Virus record (IMG/VR): IMGVR_UViG_3300018041_000006
Span: 1-62,097 of that record
Source of the DNA: a virus
Length of the DNA stretch: 62,097 nt
Reading direction: 5' to 3' (one strand)
Part shown: positions 26,519 to 37,583 of the stretch, one piece after another
Layout of the letters: each line of letters starts with the position of its first letter
Numbering within the stretch: the first letter of the stretch is position 1
Notes under the pieces: generated by a model
The model's input: only the letters and a program-made list of their open reading frames with translations
Databases searched by the model: none
Told to the model about the DNA's origin: nothing
Made by a program: the position numbers and the translations under genes

Positions 26519-29500
26519 TTAAATCGAGAGCTGGGCAGCCTTAATAGAGTTTTTGTTAGTGCCACTAGCTTTGTATTTTGCGAACACTTCAACATCAAAA
26601 GAAAATTGTTCTCCATCTGAATCAAATATATCTAAACCTAATTTTTTAGCATATGTTAGATTTGATATATTAGTGCTCATTATACCACCAACTTTACCAG
26701 TATCTGTAGTTGCATTATTACCAGCATAATCAGTCATTCTATATTGAAAAACAATATCTATTGAGACCGAATTTGTTTCTCCAGTTTCAATATATTTTTT
26801 ACCAAACTTATTATCACCGTCAACTAATAAAGATTCTGGATTAATTGGTGCAATAAATAAATACGAACCACATGATTTACCTCCTAATAAATATTGATCG
26901 TTCGCGTCAAATGACATTTTTAATGTTCTATCATAGTTAACTCCGCCAACAGTGCCTATTAGTCCATTAGTATGTTTATATCCTAGCTGAATTAATCCGT
27001 TATTTGCATCAGATTCTAAAGTAGCGGTTACTGGCATTGTACCTACCACCCCAGCACTAATTTGATTTTGTAAGATTGATTGTACTTCAGCGCCAGTTAA
27101 CCCGGCAGGGTCGACTGCAGATGATTGATAAGAGTTGTAAATATTAACTAAATCAGGGTGATCCTTGTGTAAATATATACCACCATCATAATTTGATGAT
27201 GTTACATTTGTTAGGTTTGTAACATTAACTAGGTTTTCTGAAAATGCTCCGGAAACATCATATGTCAAAGAGTTAGAATCATATGTTCCAAATGTTCCAT
27301 TCCATATAAAATCAGATCCTGATCCATTTCCTGTAGCACTAGGAAGAGAAGTTACGTCATATGACATTAAATATTCATAATCGGCAATTGAAGACGTTGT
27401 TGGAGAAATAGCAGGAATATCTAAATATAATTTATTTTCATTAGAAATATCCATAAATCTAGAGTATATAAACTGACCTCTTCTTTGTGCAGATTGATAA
27501 GGCGCACTAAAGTTATATTCTACAGAATTAGTACCGAAAGTGAGCGATAATGCGTCACCTGATATATTTTGATACTGTATTGGAACCATATCGTATTTCG
27601 CTTCGGTAGTATAATATGTGTCATTTACAACTTTTTCAGGTATTTCAAAATTAGGATCTGGATCTATACCAAACCCATATGAAATTGCATTAGATGCTGA
27701 CGCTGAAGATCTAAAAGATGGTAGACTTCTATCTCCTATAATCCTTGCAATTAGCTCTAACTGAGATGCATTTGTATTTTCTAATAAAAGTTTAAATGTC
27801 TTAGTAACAATATGCCCTTTTTTAACAGTTAAGTCTGCAGTTTCATCAGCATAATATCCAGCAAATACTTTATTATTAGTATTTCTTTTTATATTAATAA
27901 CAGTACCCTCTTCATTTACTAGTTTTACAGAAAGTTCACCTTTAATTCCGGAAATAGTCTCTTGAAGAGATTTAACTTCATTTTGTAAATCTGTAAGTTT
28001 ATCAAAAAGAGAAATTGGAGTTTGTTCCGGTGATAAAAATCCAGAAGCAATTGAAGTTGCATTATGTGAAAAATACTTTTCATTAGCAATAAATGAATCA
28101 TCTATGTGGCTATATACTCCTTTTGATTCTAATTCATCATTAATCCTAACAACAGCAGATTCTGTTTCATTTTCACTAACAAGTGTTGATATGTTAGTAG
28201 TATCTAATTCTCCTTCCGGAAACTCTATTCTAACAACATCGCTCCAGTCGCTAGTTATTGGATTAGATGGAAAACCAGCCTCTGAGACCGACTTAACTCT
28301 AATATCTACAACCTCACCCTTTTGGATTGGAATATCTAGCTGGTTAAAATTAATTTCTTGACCATCTTCAACCGATCCTTCAGCCCAATAAAATTTACCA
28401 GTAGTCTCATCTTTTAGTCTTTGTCTAACACCAGTCTTAACTTCATTCCAATTAGAAAATACTCCAGTTTTTTCAGTTTCATTTGACTTAAATGGAATTT
28501 GAGCAATTTCAGAAGACTTACCACTAGTTGATAAATATCTGTACTGCACAATAAACTGAACAATATTTTGAGGTATTGTTTCAGCTGCTAATTTAGGTTC
28601 TGGAATTGACCAAAATCCTCTAATTCTAAATTTAGGTTCAATCTTAGTGACATTAGCATCACTTGAAATTGACTTAATCTGATTTACTATAGAGCTATAA
28701 AGTTTTGTTTCAGCAGCTCTACTTTCAATTAGAGATCTTAATTCATTTCTGTCTCTGTCTCTTTCGATTAGAGAAGAATATTTTCTAGTAGAAACCTTAG
28801 ATCTCTTCTTAACAATAGTGTCATCTAATTTTTTAACAGCCTCTTCAACATTAATCTTATCAGAAGTTAATTTTTTAACTTTATTAATAGCATCGTTTTC
28901 AGTTAAATGCTTGTTTATTTGAACAACTTGAAAGTTAGTTGCTTCTAATGTTGGAGAATCTGGAGTTTTTCCAAGAGTAGCCGGTGGAATTGCATCTTCT
29001 TTAAGTGCTTTAATAAATTGACCGAAGTCGGCAACCTCTTCTTTATAATAATCAGCAAGACTTTTTACTTGACCACTTTCTAAAGTTGTGGTTAAATCAT
29101 TACTATATATTGATACTCCAGGAGACCAATTTTCTGCTAAAATGTTTGAATCAGGATCAATTGCTTTAAAGAAAACAACCATGCTTTCATTAAATCCAAG
29201 ATTGATTTCAATTTCAACCGCAATATTATTAGCTTTATAAATTCTAAGAGAATCTGCTCCTATTTTTATAGGTTCATATCCTTGAATTAATTCTAATTCA
29301 ACCTGTCTAGTTGAACTATCAATATTCTTTACTCTGTATTTTGTACTGTTTTTTCCACTATTAACCGCAACCTCATCTCCAACTTTTAAAACTTCGGTAT
29401 CTTTTAATTCCTTCTCAGAATCAGTATATGTTAATTTATCTAGAGTGTATACTTTAATATTCCTTTGAATAGAATTACCTCCAGAAACTACCGTTTTCTG

Positions 29501-30160
29501 TATATTATCAATAGAAGTTACATCGAATGTTCCATAATATTGAGTGTTTCTATATGGAAGGTCTCTAACTTCCTCATCATTATAGAATGGTATATTATTT
29601 GCAGCTAAGCCTGAAATAACTTCAGAATAAATTAATCCCTCTTTATCTTTTAATTCAGTATCAAAATATTCTTTAGCATAATCAAACGTTGTTTCAATGA
29701 TAAGCCTCTTAATTAAAACTCTTTCAGTATCTGAACCGACTTGAGAACTTACATCAAATTTTGTAGTAAGGAGAGGTGTTAAAAAATCTTCGAAAAAATA
29801 ATTTGATTTTATCCCAAACTCTGAAGGCTTATTAACTGAAGTTATATCATTTGCAGGGCTCTTTAAATTCCCAGTATATATTCTTTGGTATGTTCCGTCT
29901 GCTAATTTAATTTTTGAAGTTCCATCTGTTAAGTCTGTTAACGCTTTTAGATTAGTATCTAATCTTTCAAGCTCACGTTGCATATATCCAAATGCTGGAA
30001 CATAAACAGTTTTCGTGCCATCTCCCGTCAAAAGTTCCAAAGGTATACTTTTCTTATCGGTGGTTACTGCCTCATTAATTCTCTCAAATGTCTTAAGAGA
30101 ATTTACATTAATTTCAAGCAATTGCTTGATAACTGTTGAGATTGAATTGTTTGTGTTCAT
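26519..30160 (-). CDS. Large baseplate/tail structural protein with FN3-like region
   Basis: 1213 aa. The N-terminus contains a helical attachment region (FGYMQRELERLDTNLKAL). A region around residues 520-680 looks fibronectin-III-like (RGFWSIPEPKLAAETIPQ; VSEAGFPSNPITSDWSDVV). A short coiled coil (LQNEVKSLQETISGIKGELS) follows, and the rest is beta-rich. No catalytic motif is visible. It lies between the 648-aa and 2301-aa tail proteins and is probably a baseplate-fibre connector or adhesin. The T4 equivalent is unclear. Confidence 0.82.
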   Translation of the reverse strand: MNTNNSISTVIKQLLEINVNSLKTFERINEAVTTDKKSIPLELLTGDGTKTVYVPAFGYMQRELERLDTNLKALTDLTDGTSKIKLADGTYQRIYTGNLKSPANDITSVNKPSEFGIKSNYFFEDFLTPLLTTKFDVSSQVGSDTERVLIKRLIIETTFDYAKEYFDTELKDKEGLIYSEVISGLAANNIPFYNDEEVRDLPYRNTQYYGTFDVTSIDNIQKTVVSGGNSIQRNIKVYTLDKLTYTDSEKELKDTEVLKVGDEVAVNSGKNSTKYRVKNIDSSTRQVELELIQGYEPIKIGADSLRIYKANNIAVEIEINLGFNESMVVFFKAIDPDSNILAENWSPGVSIYSNDLTTTLESGQVKSLADYYKEEVADFGQFIKALKEDAIPPATLGKTPDSPTLEATNFQVVQINKHLTENDAINKVKKLTSDKINVEEAVKKLDDTIVKKRSKVSTRKYSSLIERDRDRNELRSLIESRAAETKLYSSIVNQIKSISSDANVTKIEPKFRIRGFWSIPEPKLAAETIPQNIVQFIVQYRYLSTSGKSSEIAQIPFKSNETEKTGVFSNWNEVKTGVRQRLKDETTGKFYWAEGSVEDGQEINFNQLDIPIQKGEVVDIRVKSVSEAGFPSNPITSDWSDVVRIEFPEGELDTTNISTLVSENETESAVVRINDELESKGVYSHIDDSFIANEKYFSHNATSIASGFLSPEQTPISLFDKLTDLQNEVKSLQETISGIKGELSVKLVNEEGTVINIKRNTNNKVFAGYYADETADLTVKKGHIVTKTFKLLLENTNASQLELIARIIGDRSLPSFRSSASASNAISYGFGIDPDPNFEIPEKVVNDTYYTTEAKYDMVPIQYQNISGDALSLTFGTNSVEYNFSAPYQSAQRRGQFIYSRFMDISNENKLYLDIPAISPTTSSIADYEYLMSYDVTSLPSATGNGSGSDFIWNGTFGTYDSNSLTYDVSGAFSENLVNVTNLTNVTSSNYDGGIYLHKDHPDLVNIYNSYQSSAVDPAGLTGAEVQSILQNQISAGVVGTMPVTATLESDANNGLIQLGYKHTNGLIGTVGGVNYDRTLKMSFDANDQYLLGGKSCGSYLFIAPINPESLLVDGDNKFGKKYIETGETNSVSIDIVFQYRMTDYAGNNATTDTGKVGGIMSTNISNLTYAKKLGLDIFDSDGEQFSFDVEVFAKYKASGTNKNSIKAAQLSI

Positions 30161-30162
30161 GT

Positions 30163-32109
30163 TTACCTAATAATATCTACTTCAAATTGATACGTTACTG
30201 GATCAATACAAATTACTTCAATATATGGTTTATTCGTGATTAAATCTGCTGGAGAAATATCGGCTATTAGCTTATCAAAGTCTCCAGATTTTCTAGTTCT
30301 AATCTTAATGTTATTACCATCCATATTGATAGTTTCAAATGTAATTCTAACAACCTGGCCCTCTTTCCATTGAGTGGTTGAATCATCAATGTATATATTT
30401 AAATCATCATTCGCAGTACCGGTAGAAAACTTATTAATAAAGCTAATTCTATTTGTAAAAGGTTTAAGTTTACACCATATACCATACTGACTTAAGCCAC
30501 TACCATTTATCTGAATATCAAATAATTGATTTGTAGTTATAGAACCAGAAACAGATTTAGAAGCTATATCCCATTTAAATAATCCTAAATTTTCATATCC
30601 TTTAGTAGTGTTGTTTACTTTAATTTTATTTGGAACAGACTTATCAACCGAAGTCCCAGCTCCATCAAATATAACATTTGTATTATATTGTAACTCAACT
30701 GGAATTGTTCCATCAATTAAAGAATTTAATTTATCGTGTGCCTTTGTGATTAGCTTTAATAAAGCATCAGAATCTTTTAATTGAGCTGATGTATTTTGAA
30801 AATCTTGTTCCAGTTCAGTAACTCTAATATCTAAATCCTCTGCAGTTTCTGTTGCTAAAACAAGTTGTTCTATTTGGTTTAACCTTGTCTCTAAATCTCC
30901 ATATCTATCATTTGCTCTAATAAGCAACTCTGCGGCATTCTCTAATAATGTCGTAGTGTCCATGAATAGATCCATAGAGAACGTAGTAAAATCATTAATA
31001 TTAGTTTCTACCCCTACGTTATCAAGTGACGTGTTAAACTTTAAATTTAATTTTAGTGAAAACGCATTTCCATTTAAACCAGTTACTTCGTTTGGCTTAT
31101 ACTTAATTTGTTCATTAATTCTTGCTCCACCGCCACCAATGCTCTTAATATCATCAAGTATTAAAATACCGTATAAATTGGTAGATCTATTTGCAGGAAC
31201 CGAAGAACTATATAAGTCATAATAAACAAGTACTGCATTAAATTTAAAATCACTTCCTTTTTTATTATAGTCGTTAAAATTCTTAACTTTACTATCACTT
31301 GTTATTCCATAATATGATTGAGGATTCCAATCGATACCTACTGAATTGGTACCATTCGTGTTTATATCGTAAAAAGGCCCTAATGCCTGATCATAACTAT
31401 CAACTATTGGCGAAAGATTTAGATTAGGATCTGGGTGTGTTTGATTATCTCTACCTTCAATCCAGTCCGGGTCAGCATATAATTGGTTTGCCGTTGTATT
31501 ATAATTCGATGGCTCAAATAATACAGTCGGTGTAGTTCCTGCAGATGACGGAACATTAATATAAACTTCATGATAAGCGTTCCCTTTATATGCTATATCA
31601 TTTTCAGCATCAATAGATCCTAAATATTTAACTACTCTGTCGTATACCTGACCGGTTTGAGTTGAATTAGAATCTTCTGTGTAATTGCCATTGTTTGATT
31701 CTGTTGAGTCTGCTGATTTAAATCTAACAGCACCAACTTCACTCATCATTTTAAAAAACAGCTTTTCAGCATCTGATTTTAATAAAATAGGATCAAAATC
31801 ATCATCTTGTAGAATAATTTCCTCAGCGTTTAATGCATAATTTTGAAATGTTAACGCAAAATCAACATTTGCACCATTTCCAGAAGGAACATAGTTACTT
31901 CCTGAAGATTCTAATAAATTACTATAATCAATAGTATTAGAACCTAAACTAGATGTTGTAAAATCTGGCAAATCTAATAAAGCATATCTACTAAACTCAA
32001 ATTTAAGATCTGCATTATTAAAAGCACGTGTAATATCTCTTGCAGCTGAGGCAAAAGCATACATTGTACCTCCTTGAGGTTGTGGTATTCTAACTAATGG
32101 AGTCGCCAT
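30163..32109 (-). CDS. Tail structural protein with central coiled coil
   Basis: 648 aa. A beta-rich N-terminal part, starting MATPLVRIPQPQGGTMYAFA, is followed by a helical stretch at about 385-475 (LLENAAELLIRANDRYGDLE, ETAEDLDIRVTELEQDF) that looks like a trimeric coiled coil. A compact beta C-terminal domain ends it. This is a fibre-like arrangement. It is nearly contiguous with the 1213-aa gene (2 bases apart), indicating one operon. The exact role is unknown. Confidence 0.8.
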   Translation of the reverse strand: MATPLVRIPQPQGGTMYAFASAARDITRAFNNADLKFEFSRYALLDLPDFTTSSLGSNTIDYSNLLESSGSNYVPSGNGANVDFALTFQNYALNAEEIILQDDDFDPILLKSDAEKLFFKMMSEVGAVRFKSADSTESNNGNYTEDSNSTQTGQVYDRVVKYLGSIDAENDIAYKGNAYHEVYINVPSSAGTTPTVLFEPSNYNTTANQLYADPDWIEGRDNQTHPDPNLNLSPIVDSYDQALGPFYDINTNGTNSVGIDWNPQSYYGITSDSKVKNFNDYNKKGSDFKFNAVLVYYDLYSSSVPANRSTNLYGILILDDIKSIGGGGARINEQIKYKPNEVTGLNGNAFSLKLNLKFNTSLDNVGVETNINDFTTFSMDLFMDTTTLLENAAELLIRANDRYGDLETRLNQIEQLVLATETAEDLDIRVTELEQDFQNTSAQLKDSDALLKLITKAHDKLNSLIDGTIPVELQYNTNVIFDGAGTSVDKSVPNKIKVNNTTKGYENLGLFKWDIASKSVSGSITTNQLFDIQINGSGLSQYGIWCKLKPFTNRISFINKFSTGTANDDLNIYIDDSTTQWKEGQVVRITFETINMDGNNIKIRTRKSGDFDKLIADISPADLITNKPYIEVICIDPVTYQFEVDIIR

Positions 32110-32127
32110 TTATTTTACTTATTTTAT

Positions 32128-32718
32128 TTATGCAATTGTTGCGTTGTGTGAACTAATCACGTACCATGTATTATTAGCGCTGAAAAATCTTAAAGTTACA
32201 GATGAATTTAAATCATCTAAACTAATTGAAGTTGCTCCAATATTAACATTGTTTTGTCCTCCCACACTAATTGAGCTTCCAGAAGTACTGATAACAGTTA
32301 CTTCTTGACCTTCTTCTCCAGTAGGTAAGTCAAATGATACTCCACTGAAATAAGTCGACCCTGCCATTTCGGTAGGTGCAGTTGATGTAGAACCATTTCC
32401 TGAGCCAGGTGCTCCAATCATTCCTGATTTTTGAATTTTGCTCTGTAAATCAACATCTCCTCCAAAATCAGCGGCAACGCTAAATACAGCAGACGTAGAA
32501 TCTACTGATAAAATTGGAAGTGTTGAAGATCCATTCAAATAAGTTAAGTTAATAGAAGACGCCGAAATACTATCAACCCCAGAGATCGTACTTGTAGTTG
32601 GATCTATAAGAGATGTAATATCAGCAACTTCATCATTAATAGCCGTAAAGTTAGCGTTAATTGTTAACCTAGAAGATGATAATGAATCTGTTCCTAGAAT
32701 TTCTGTAATGTTTGCCAT
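32128..32718 (-). CDS. Small fibre/whisker-like structural protein
   Basis: 196 aa, Ser/Thr/Gly-rich, beta-predicted. The N-terminus (MANITEILGTDSLSSSRLTI, then NANFTAINDEVADI) resembles attachment segments of other fibres in this block, such as the start of the 642-aa collagen fibre. The C-terminal part (GQEVTVISTSGSSISVGG; FFSANNTWYVISS) looks like a small fibre head. It is probably a minor fibre or decoration. No homologue is recognised. Confidence 0.75.
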   Translation of the reverse strand: MANITEILGTDSLSSSRLTINANFTAINDEVADITSLIDPTTSTISGVDSISASSINLTYLNGSSTLPILSVDSTSAVFSVAADFGGDVDLQSKIQKSGMIGAPGSGNGSTSTAPTEMAGSTYFSGVSFDLPTGEEGQEVTVISTSGSSISVGGQNNVNIGATSISLDDLNSSVTLRFFSANNTWYVISSHNATIA

Positions 32719-32729
32719 CGTTTAATTTT

Positions 32730-35465
32730 TTAGTTTACTTTTAGTATATTTTTGTGAGCGGTGTTAATATTCCCATTAGTATCCTCAACTTCTAATGAAA
32801 TTGTGTATTCTCCAGGGTTCTTAAAGAGATATGTTAACACCATATCACCATAATATATATCACTATTATCTGGATATGTATTATTGGTTATTGTCCATTT
32901 TCTTAATTTCATCCCCGGCATCTTTGAATATTCAGGACAAAATGTAACGTGGGTCGATCTATTAATAGATCTCCAATCAGTAAATATGTCTATCTCGTCA
33001 AATGTAGGATTGTATGTTACTTGGTGAACCTCTCCAATTATGTTGCCATTTGTAATTGAAACCGAATCATATTCATAGGTTCTCGAATCCTGTTTACCAA
33101 CTGCTAGTATATATGCAACCGAATCAACTATACCATCTGGTTGTCCATTTTCTTGACCAACTAAATTATAAATAAATTTATTAATAATATTATCTGATGA
33201 GTTATTTAATTCGTCAACTATTAATTGCCACCCCGCGATATCAGATAGAGATGTTGGTGTTGGTGATTGAATAGTTATAGATCCTGATTCTAATTGATTT
33301 GTTGTTGGATTAATATGGTCTATTGTAAGTACTGAACTATTTTGAATATCTTCAATTATAAAAGAAGCTGCTAAATCAGCACCAATTCTAGTAGAATTCC
33401 ACCAAACATCAGTTGTCCAATTCCAAGAAAAATCACAATTATTCCAAAAGTACGGACCGCTTGTTTCTGAATACCCAGTATCAGAATAGAGATCTAAGTA
33501 TCTGACAACTGTAGAAAAGTTTTCATTAACTTCTTCGCTCGATTCATGTGGATAATTTGCTCGATTTAGTCCAATATACCAACTTCCTATAGATTCATCA
33601 ATTTTATTAGGATTATGTAGTGGCAAATCCCAATATCCACCTACACTATTCCAATTAATCTTTTGTCTATCACTCCATGTGTTTTTTCGTAAAGTTTTAT
33701 AAAATCCATAAAACTCTACTTCTTTCTGATCAACAAAAACCATTTCTCTTTTTAGATCTCTAGACATATGTCCAAAAAGATCGTATGTTCTCATTTCAAT
33801 ATCATAATTTCCTGAGTATGGTAAAAATATTGGAAAAACAATAAAGTCTTCTATTGGTCCTCTAAAAGAGTGAGACCAATTAGGTCCATTAATAATCCAT
33901 TCTATTTCATAAATCCATCTTTTCCACCAATCATTCCAAGTTACTAATAGATTAGGATTAGGATCTACAGCATCATTCCAATTAAATTCAGCAGAATCCC
34001 ATGTATAATCAAAGGTATCTTTACCGTCTAAAATTATAGGACATCCTACTGGAATATCTTCATTAAAAGTTTCAAGACTATTATCATGATAATCTTCATA
34101 AAACAAAGTTATTGCGTTTCTTAAATTTTCTAATTGAATTGAAGAAAGATTGCCATAATCTTTAAATTCTGTATTTAGTAAAGTTTGATAATCTTGATAC
34201 CCAGATCCTGTAGTATCGTTAGGATCAAAAACTTTTTTAAGAATAAGTGAAATATCTTCAATAAAAGTTTTTCTATTTCGTGGAAATTGTTTATATTTAA
34301 TATCGATACCCTCTGTAAAGAATGCGATTGCGTTTTGATTATTCCAGATATTTAAATTTTTCTGCGCAAAGAAATCGCCTTCACCAACAATATCTACTAT
34401 TTTAGCATTTAGAGGAAGATACTCTCTTTGGAGTTTAGACTTTAGGCCGTAGAGTTTAATTAAAACTTCTTCGGGCGTAAAATCAAATACTTCATCTACT
34501 GTTGGAATATCCCAAACATCAACTCCTCCATTAGGAACATTTATTTTATATACTAAACTAAACCTGCTAGTCTTTTTAAGATTACTAGAAGGTATTTCAA
34601 ATGGAAGGCTCTTGCGAACAGCTTCTCCATACTTGCTTGAGTTAGGAACAGGTATTGCTTGTAATTTACCAAATGAGCTGCTTCCTGTATTTATATTTAA
34701 CCAATACTCTTTTAACGTGATATTGTTATATCCAAAGAAATCAATTGCATTGAGAATTGCCTTATAAGTTCCTATAAATGGTTGAATATTTGAAAGTTCT
34801 AAAAGTAATTCTCTTCTTTTTTGATTCATGAGAATATAATCGGGAGACATTTCAGTAATGTCATGTTCTTTAAATAGAATAAAGTCTCCCTCATCTAGAG
34901 TTGCTCCTAAATTTTGAAGTAATAATCTAAGTCTTTCATCTTCACCCACAACTTCGCCGTACACAAAAATCTTAGCGATTAATGTTTTATTAGATCCATC
35001 GATAGAGTATACTAGAAGTGTTCTTTGGTGCCTTCCTTCAATCTGAGAACTTAGCGCTATATTAACTTGAATTGCTTCGTTGTCAAGACTGTTTAATACT
35101 TTAACACCTCCATTTATTGAAGAAATAGTAGAATTATCTAAAACATTTATGCTATAATAATCTTTTACATCGATTTTAGTTAAACCACCTTCTATTTTAG
35201 CACCATAAATAATTATATCACTCGAGTCATAATTATCTTCTTTCCACTCAAATGAAATACTAGATGTACCGGTTTCAGAAACAGGTTTATTTAAATATGT
35301 TCCTCCATTATATTCTACCTCTTCTAAAAAGAAAAGGTTAATAGATTCATATAAGCCAGTTGAAACCTCTTCTAAGTATACCGAAGTTTCAAATACTCCC
35401 TCAGAATTAATAGTAGTATCTAATATACTAGAAGTTCCATTAAATATTTTTAAGTTAGAATACAT
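32730..35465 (-). CDS. Baseplate wedge protein (gp7-like) with C-terminal PKD-like domain
   Basis: 911 aa. After a beta N-terminal part, residues about 175-265 (EDERLRLLLQNLGATLDEGD; GTYKAILNAIDFFGYNN; ITLKEYWLN) resemble the wedge/gpI-type tail proteins. The C-terminal ~60 residues (MVLTYLFKNPGEYTISLEVE) are PKD/Ig-like. Aromatic-rich WNW/WNN patterns fill the middle. It lies directly upstream of the fibre genes and downstream of gp6 and a 90-aa gene, the place where T4 wedge genes sit. I infer a wedge component carrying fibre-binding domains; the gp7 match is by position and pattern only. Confidence 0.65.
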   Translation of the reverse strand: MYSNLKIFNGTSSILDTTINSEGVFETSVYLEEVSTGLYESINLFFLEEVEYNGGTYLNKPVSETGTSSISFEWKEDNYDSSDIIIYGAKIEGGLTKIDVKDYYSINVLDNSTISSINGGVKVLNSLDNEAIQVNIALSSQIEGRHQRTLLVYSIDGSNKTLIAKIFVYGEVVGEDERLRLLLQNLGATLDEGDFILFKEHDITEMSPDYILMNQKRRELLLELSNIQPFIGTYKAILNAIDFFGYNNITLKEYWLNINTGSSSFGKLQAIPVPNSSKYGEAVRKSLPFEIPSSNLKKTSRFSLVYKINVPNGGVDVWDIPTVDEVFDFTPEEVLIKLYGLKSKLQREYLPLNAKIVDIVGEGDFFAQKNLNIWNNQNAIAFFTEGIDIKYKQFPRNRKTFIEDISLILKKVFDPNDTTGSGYQDYQTLLNTEFKDYGNLSSIQLENLRNAITLFYEDYHDNSLETFNEDIPVGCPIILDGKDTFDYTWDSAEFNWNDAVDPNPNLLVTWNDWWKRWIYEIEWIINGPNWSHSFRGPIEDFIVFPIFLPYSGNYDIEMRTYDLFGHMSRDLKREMVFVDQKEVEFYGFYKTLRKNTWSDRQKINWNSVGGYWDLPLHNPNKIDESIGSWYIGLNRANYPHESSEEVNENFSTVVRYLDLYSDTGYSETSGPYFWNNCDFSWNWTTDVWWNSTRIGADLAASFIIEDIQNSSVLTIDHINPTTNQLESGSITIQSPTPTSLSDIAGWQLIVDELNNSSDNIINKFIYNLVGQENGQPDGIVDSVAYILAVGKQDSRTYEYDSVSITNGNIIGEVHQVTYNPTFDEIDIFTDWRSINRSTHVTFCPEYSKMPGMKLRKWTITNNTYPDNSDIYYGDMVLTYLFKNPGEYTISLEVEDTNGNINTAHKNILKVN

Positions 35466-35737
35466 TATCTAATATTTATGTCATCTTTTTTAACGGTAAA
35501 GTTTTTCCACTGTTGTAATTGTTTAACCGACCTTATAAGGTTCATTAAATAATCATTTAAAAATCCAATAAACTCTCGCATTGTTTGATTTCTTTGTATA
35601 TGCGAAGACAGATTTCTTTGCATCAGTTGATCCGAATAATTAAAACCAAGATTTAATCGATTATCCTTTCTAGTCTTAGCACCTTCATATAAATTAGAAA
35701 GTTTGTATTTTAATAAGTCTTTAAATAACGATTCCAT
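35465..35737 (-). CDS. Small baseplate-region protein
   Basis: 90 aa, helical and basic (MESLFKDLLKYKLSNLYEGA; YLMNLIRSVKQLQQWKNF). It is coupled on both sides: its ATG overlaps the gp6-like stop by one base and its stop overlaps the next ATG by one base. The tight coupling suggests a stoichiometric baseplate assembly component. I do not recognise the family. Confidence 0.75.
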   Translation of the reverse strand: MESLFKDLLKYKLSNLYEGAKTRKDNRLNLGFNYSDQLMQRNLSSHIQRNQTMREFIGFLNDYLMNLIRSVKQLQQWKNFTVKKDDINIR

Positions 35738-37566
35738 TATAGTGATTTTCTATTTCCAGCTTGAGTTCTTGTATAAATAGTTCTAGGAACTGGTACATCA
35801 TCAAATGTAACAGAAAGACTTGCTTCTTCATTTATAGAAGGAACATCTTTAATTTCGTCTCCATCTCTATCTAACCAGCCTCCTCTAAATACTGCAACTT
35901 CTTCTTTATCCATAATAATATCTCCCCATTGATCTAAACCTGCGATATCCGATGGTATAGAGTCTCCCGGTCCAATTTGAATCTTTTCAACCTCATTAAT
36001 TTTCTTAAAGAAGATATACTTTTGTTTACCATTGCCAATATCTTCTAGAACAACAGGCTCTTGCGCTGCAATTGTAGTTGTTATCGATTCATAATATCCA
36101 ATCCTTCTAGCAGTTTCTTCAGTTTCAGATCTAAATTGAACATTAACAGAATCTACGCCATCAACTTCTTCTAGAATATAGATAATATCACTCTTAGGAA
36201 GTTTATCTCTTCGAGTAACATTTAATAAGTAGTTAGAAACTGCAGATCGGATGTCATTAAAAATATCTTCTTTGCTAAAACCTTCAAAATATCTAACAGA
36301 AATATCCATTGTATATTTTCTAACTTTAGGTTTAACAAATTTAACCTCAGTAGTAACCATCATTTGTCCACTTTCCTGTAACACATCGGTCATTTTATCA
36401 TATTCTGACTGATCAAAAAACATCTCCTGCTCAGGCATAGAAAAATAATCTTGGTTTTTTGATAGTTTTTTTCTAATATCAGGAACTGCAAATATGTAAA
36501 TAACATTGTCATCATCTATGTAGCCATCATCGCTAGTATTGTATGCGTCTATATATGAAAATAAACCATATCTAGATAAAAAGTATTCATAATTATCAGG
36601 AGTTGCTAACACGAATGATTTAGATGAAAGCGGTGCTATTATTTTTGTAAATTCTGTAGATTCTGGCTCAGCTCCCATTTTAGGAGAAGAAGTTATTTCT
36701 ACTGTTAATAGTTCATTTAAATCAAAGAAGTTACCAGAACCATCTCTGCCTTCATCTATCCATTTAATAGTAAGGTCTTCAGCATCTTCTAAATTACCTT
36801 CAGCACCTTGATGTATTATATACTCAATTTCAATAGTTGATCCTAGTTGAGGAATCATTCCAAAATTGTTAGTACCAAAATAAACATCTAATCCTCCAGA
36901 TATTCCTGTTTTTACAATAAATCCTTTATCTCCAGCATTCATTTCATAGACAGAATTAAATTTTGTCCACTGTTCTCCATTTACTGAAACTTTAATTAAA
37001 TTATGATCAGTTTTACCAGAAACTTGAACATTATATGTTTGAAAAGATTCTCCAGTACCTGTTAGTGTTTGAGTTTCTGCCTTTCCTTGAACGATAACAC
37101 CCTTAATTGCCTGTACTTGAGATTTTGAAATTCTAAACGAATCTTTAGAAGTTCTTAACATATAAGACAATCCATTTGCATCAAATTTAAGTTCAGCATT
37201 TGCTGGAATTGTAATACCATCTCCAGCTATTTTAGTAAATTCACCAGATTGCATATTTAATCTAATTGAAATCTCACCAGTTGCTGCAAACCCTCTAGTA
37301 GGATCATGTCCAGCAAGTCTAGCTAAACCATAAATAGATTCTGGCTGTTGGGCAGTATATATGTTTTGCTCAACTGTAGAATCTTCAATATAGAACATTA
37401 TTAATTCCGAAAGTTCAGATAATACTCTTAGTATTTGAGCAAATGGTGAAGCATTAGAGAACAGCGTATTAGATCTCTTATACACTCTAGCAATATATGT
37501 TCTGGTATCATCATATATTTGACCAGCTACTGCTCTCGTCTTTGTTAAAAACTTTAATTCAGCCAT
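35737..37566 (-). CDS. 6: Baseplate wedge protein (gp6 / baseplate J-like)
   Basis: 609 aa, near T4 gp6 (660 aa). The N-terminal helical region (FLTKTRAVAGQIYDDTRTYI; FAQILRVLSELSELIMFYIE) and the later J-like region (RAAVSNYLL-type helix at IFNDIRSAVSNYLLNVTRRD, then SDIIYILEEVDGVDSVNVQF) follow the order of gp6/gpJ proteins. Two gp6 copies with gp7 and gp53 form the wedge core that rearranges when the sheath contracts. gp25 lies directly upstream, the pairing found in many contractile phages. Confidence 0.85.
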   Translation of the reverse strand: MAELKFLTKTRAVAGQIYDDTRTYIARVYKRSNTLFSNASPFAQILRVLSELSELIMFYIEDSTVEQNIYTAQQPESIYGLARLAGHDPTRGFAATGEISIRLNMQSGEFTKIAGDGITIPANAELKFDANGLSYMLRTSKDSFRISKSQVQAIKGVIVQGKAETQTLTGTGESFQTYNVQVSGKTDHNLIKVSVNGEQWTKFNSVYEMNAGDKGFIVKTGISGGLDVYFGTNNFGMIPQLGSTIEIEYIIHQGAEGNLEDAEDLTIKWIDEGRDGSGNFFDLNELLTVEITSSPKMGAEPESTEFTKIIAPLSSKSFVLATPDNYEYFLSRYGLFSYIDAYNTSDDGYIDDDNVIYIFAVPDIRKKLSKNQDYFSMPEQEMFFDQSEYDKMTDVLQESGQMMVTTEVKFVKPKVRKYTMDISVRYFEGFSKEDIFNDIRSAVSNYLLNVTRRDKLPKSDIIYILEEVDGVDSVNVQFRSETEETARRIGYYESITTTIAAQEPVVLEDIGNGKQKYIFFKKINEVEKIQIGPGDSIPSDIAGLDQWGDIIMDKEEVAVFRGGWLDRDGDEIKDVPSINEEASLSVTFDDVPVPRTIYTRTQAGNRKSL

Positions 37567-37583
37567 TTAATTTTTTTAATTTT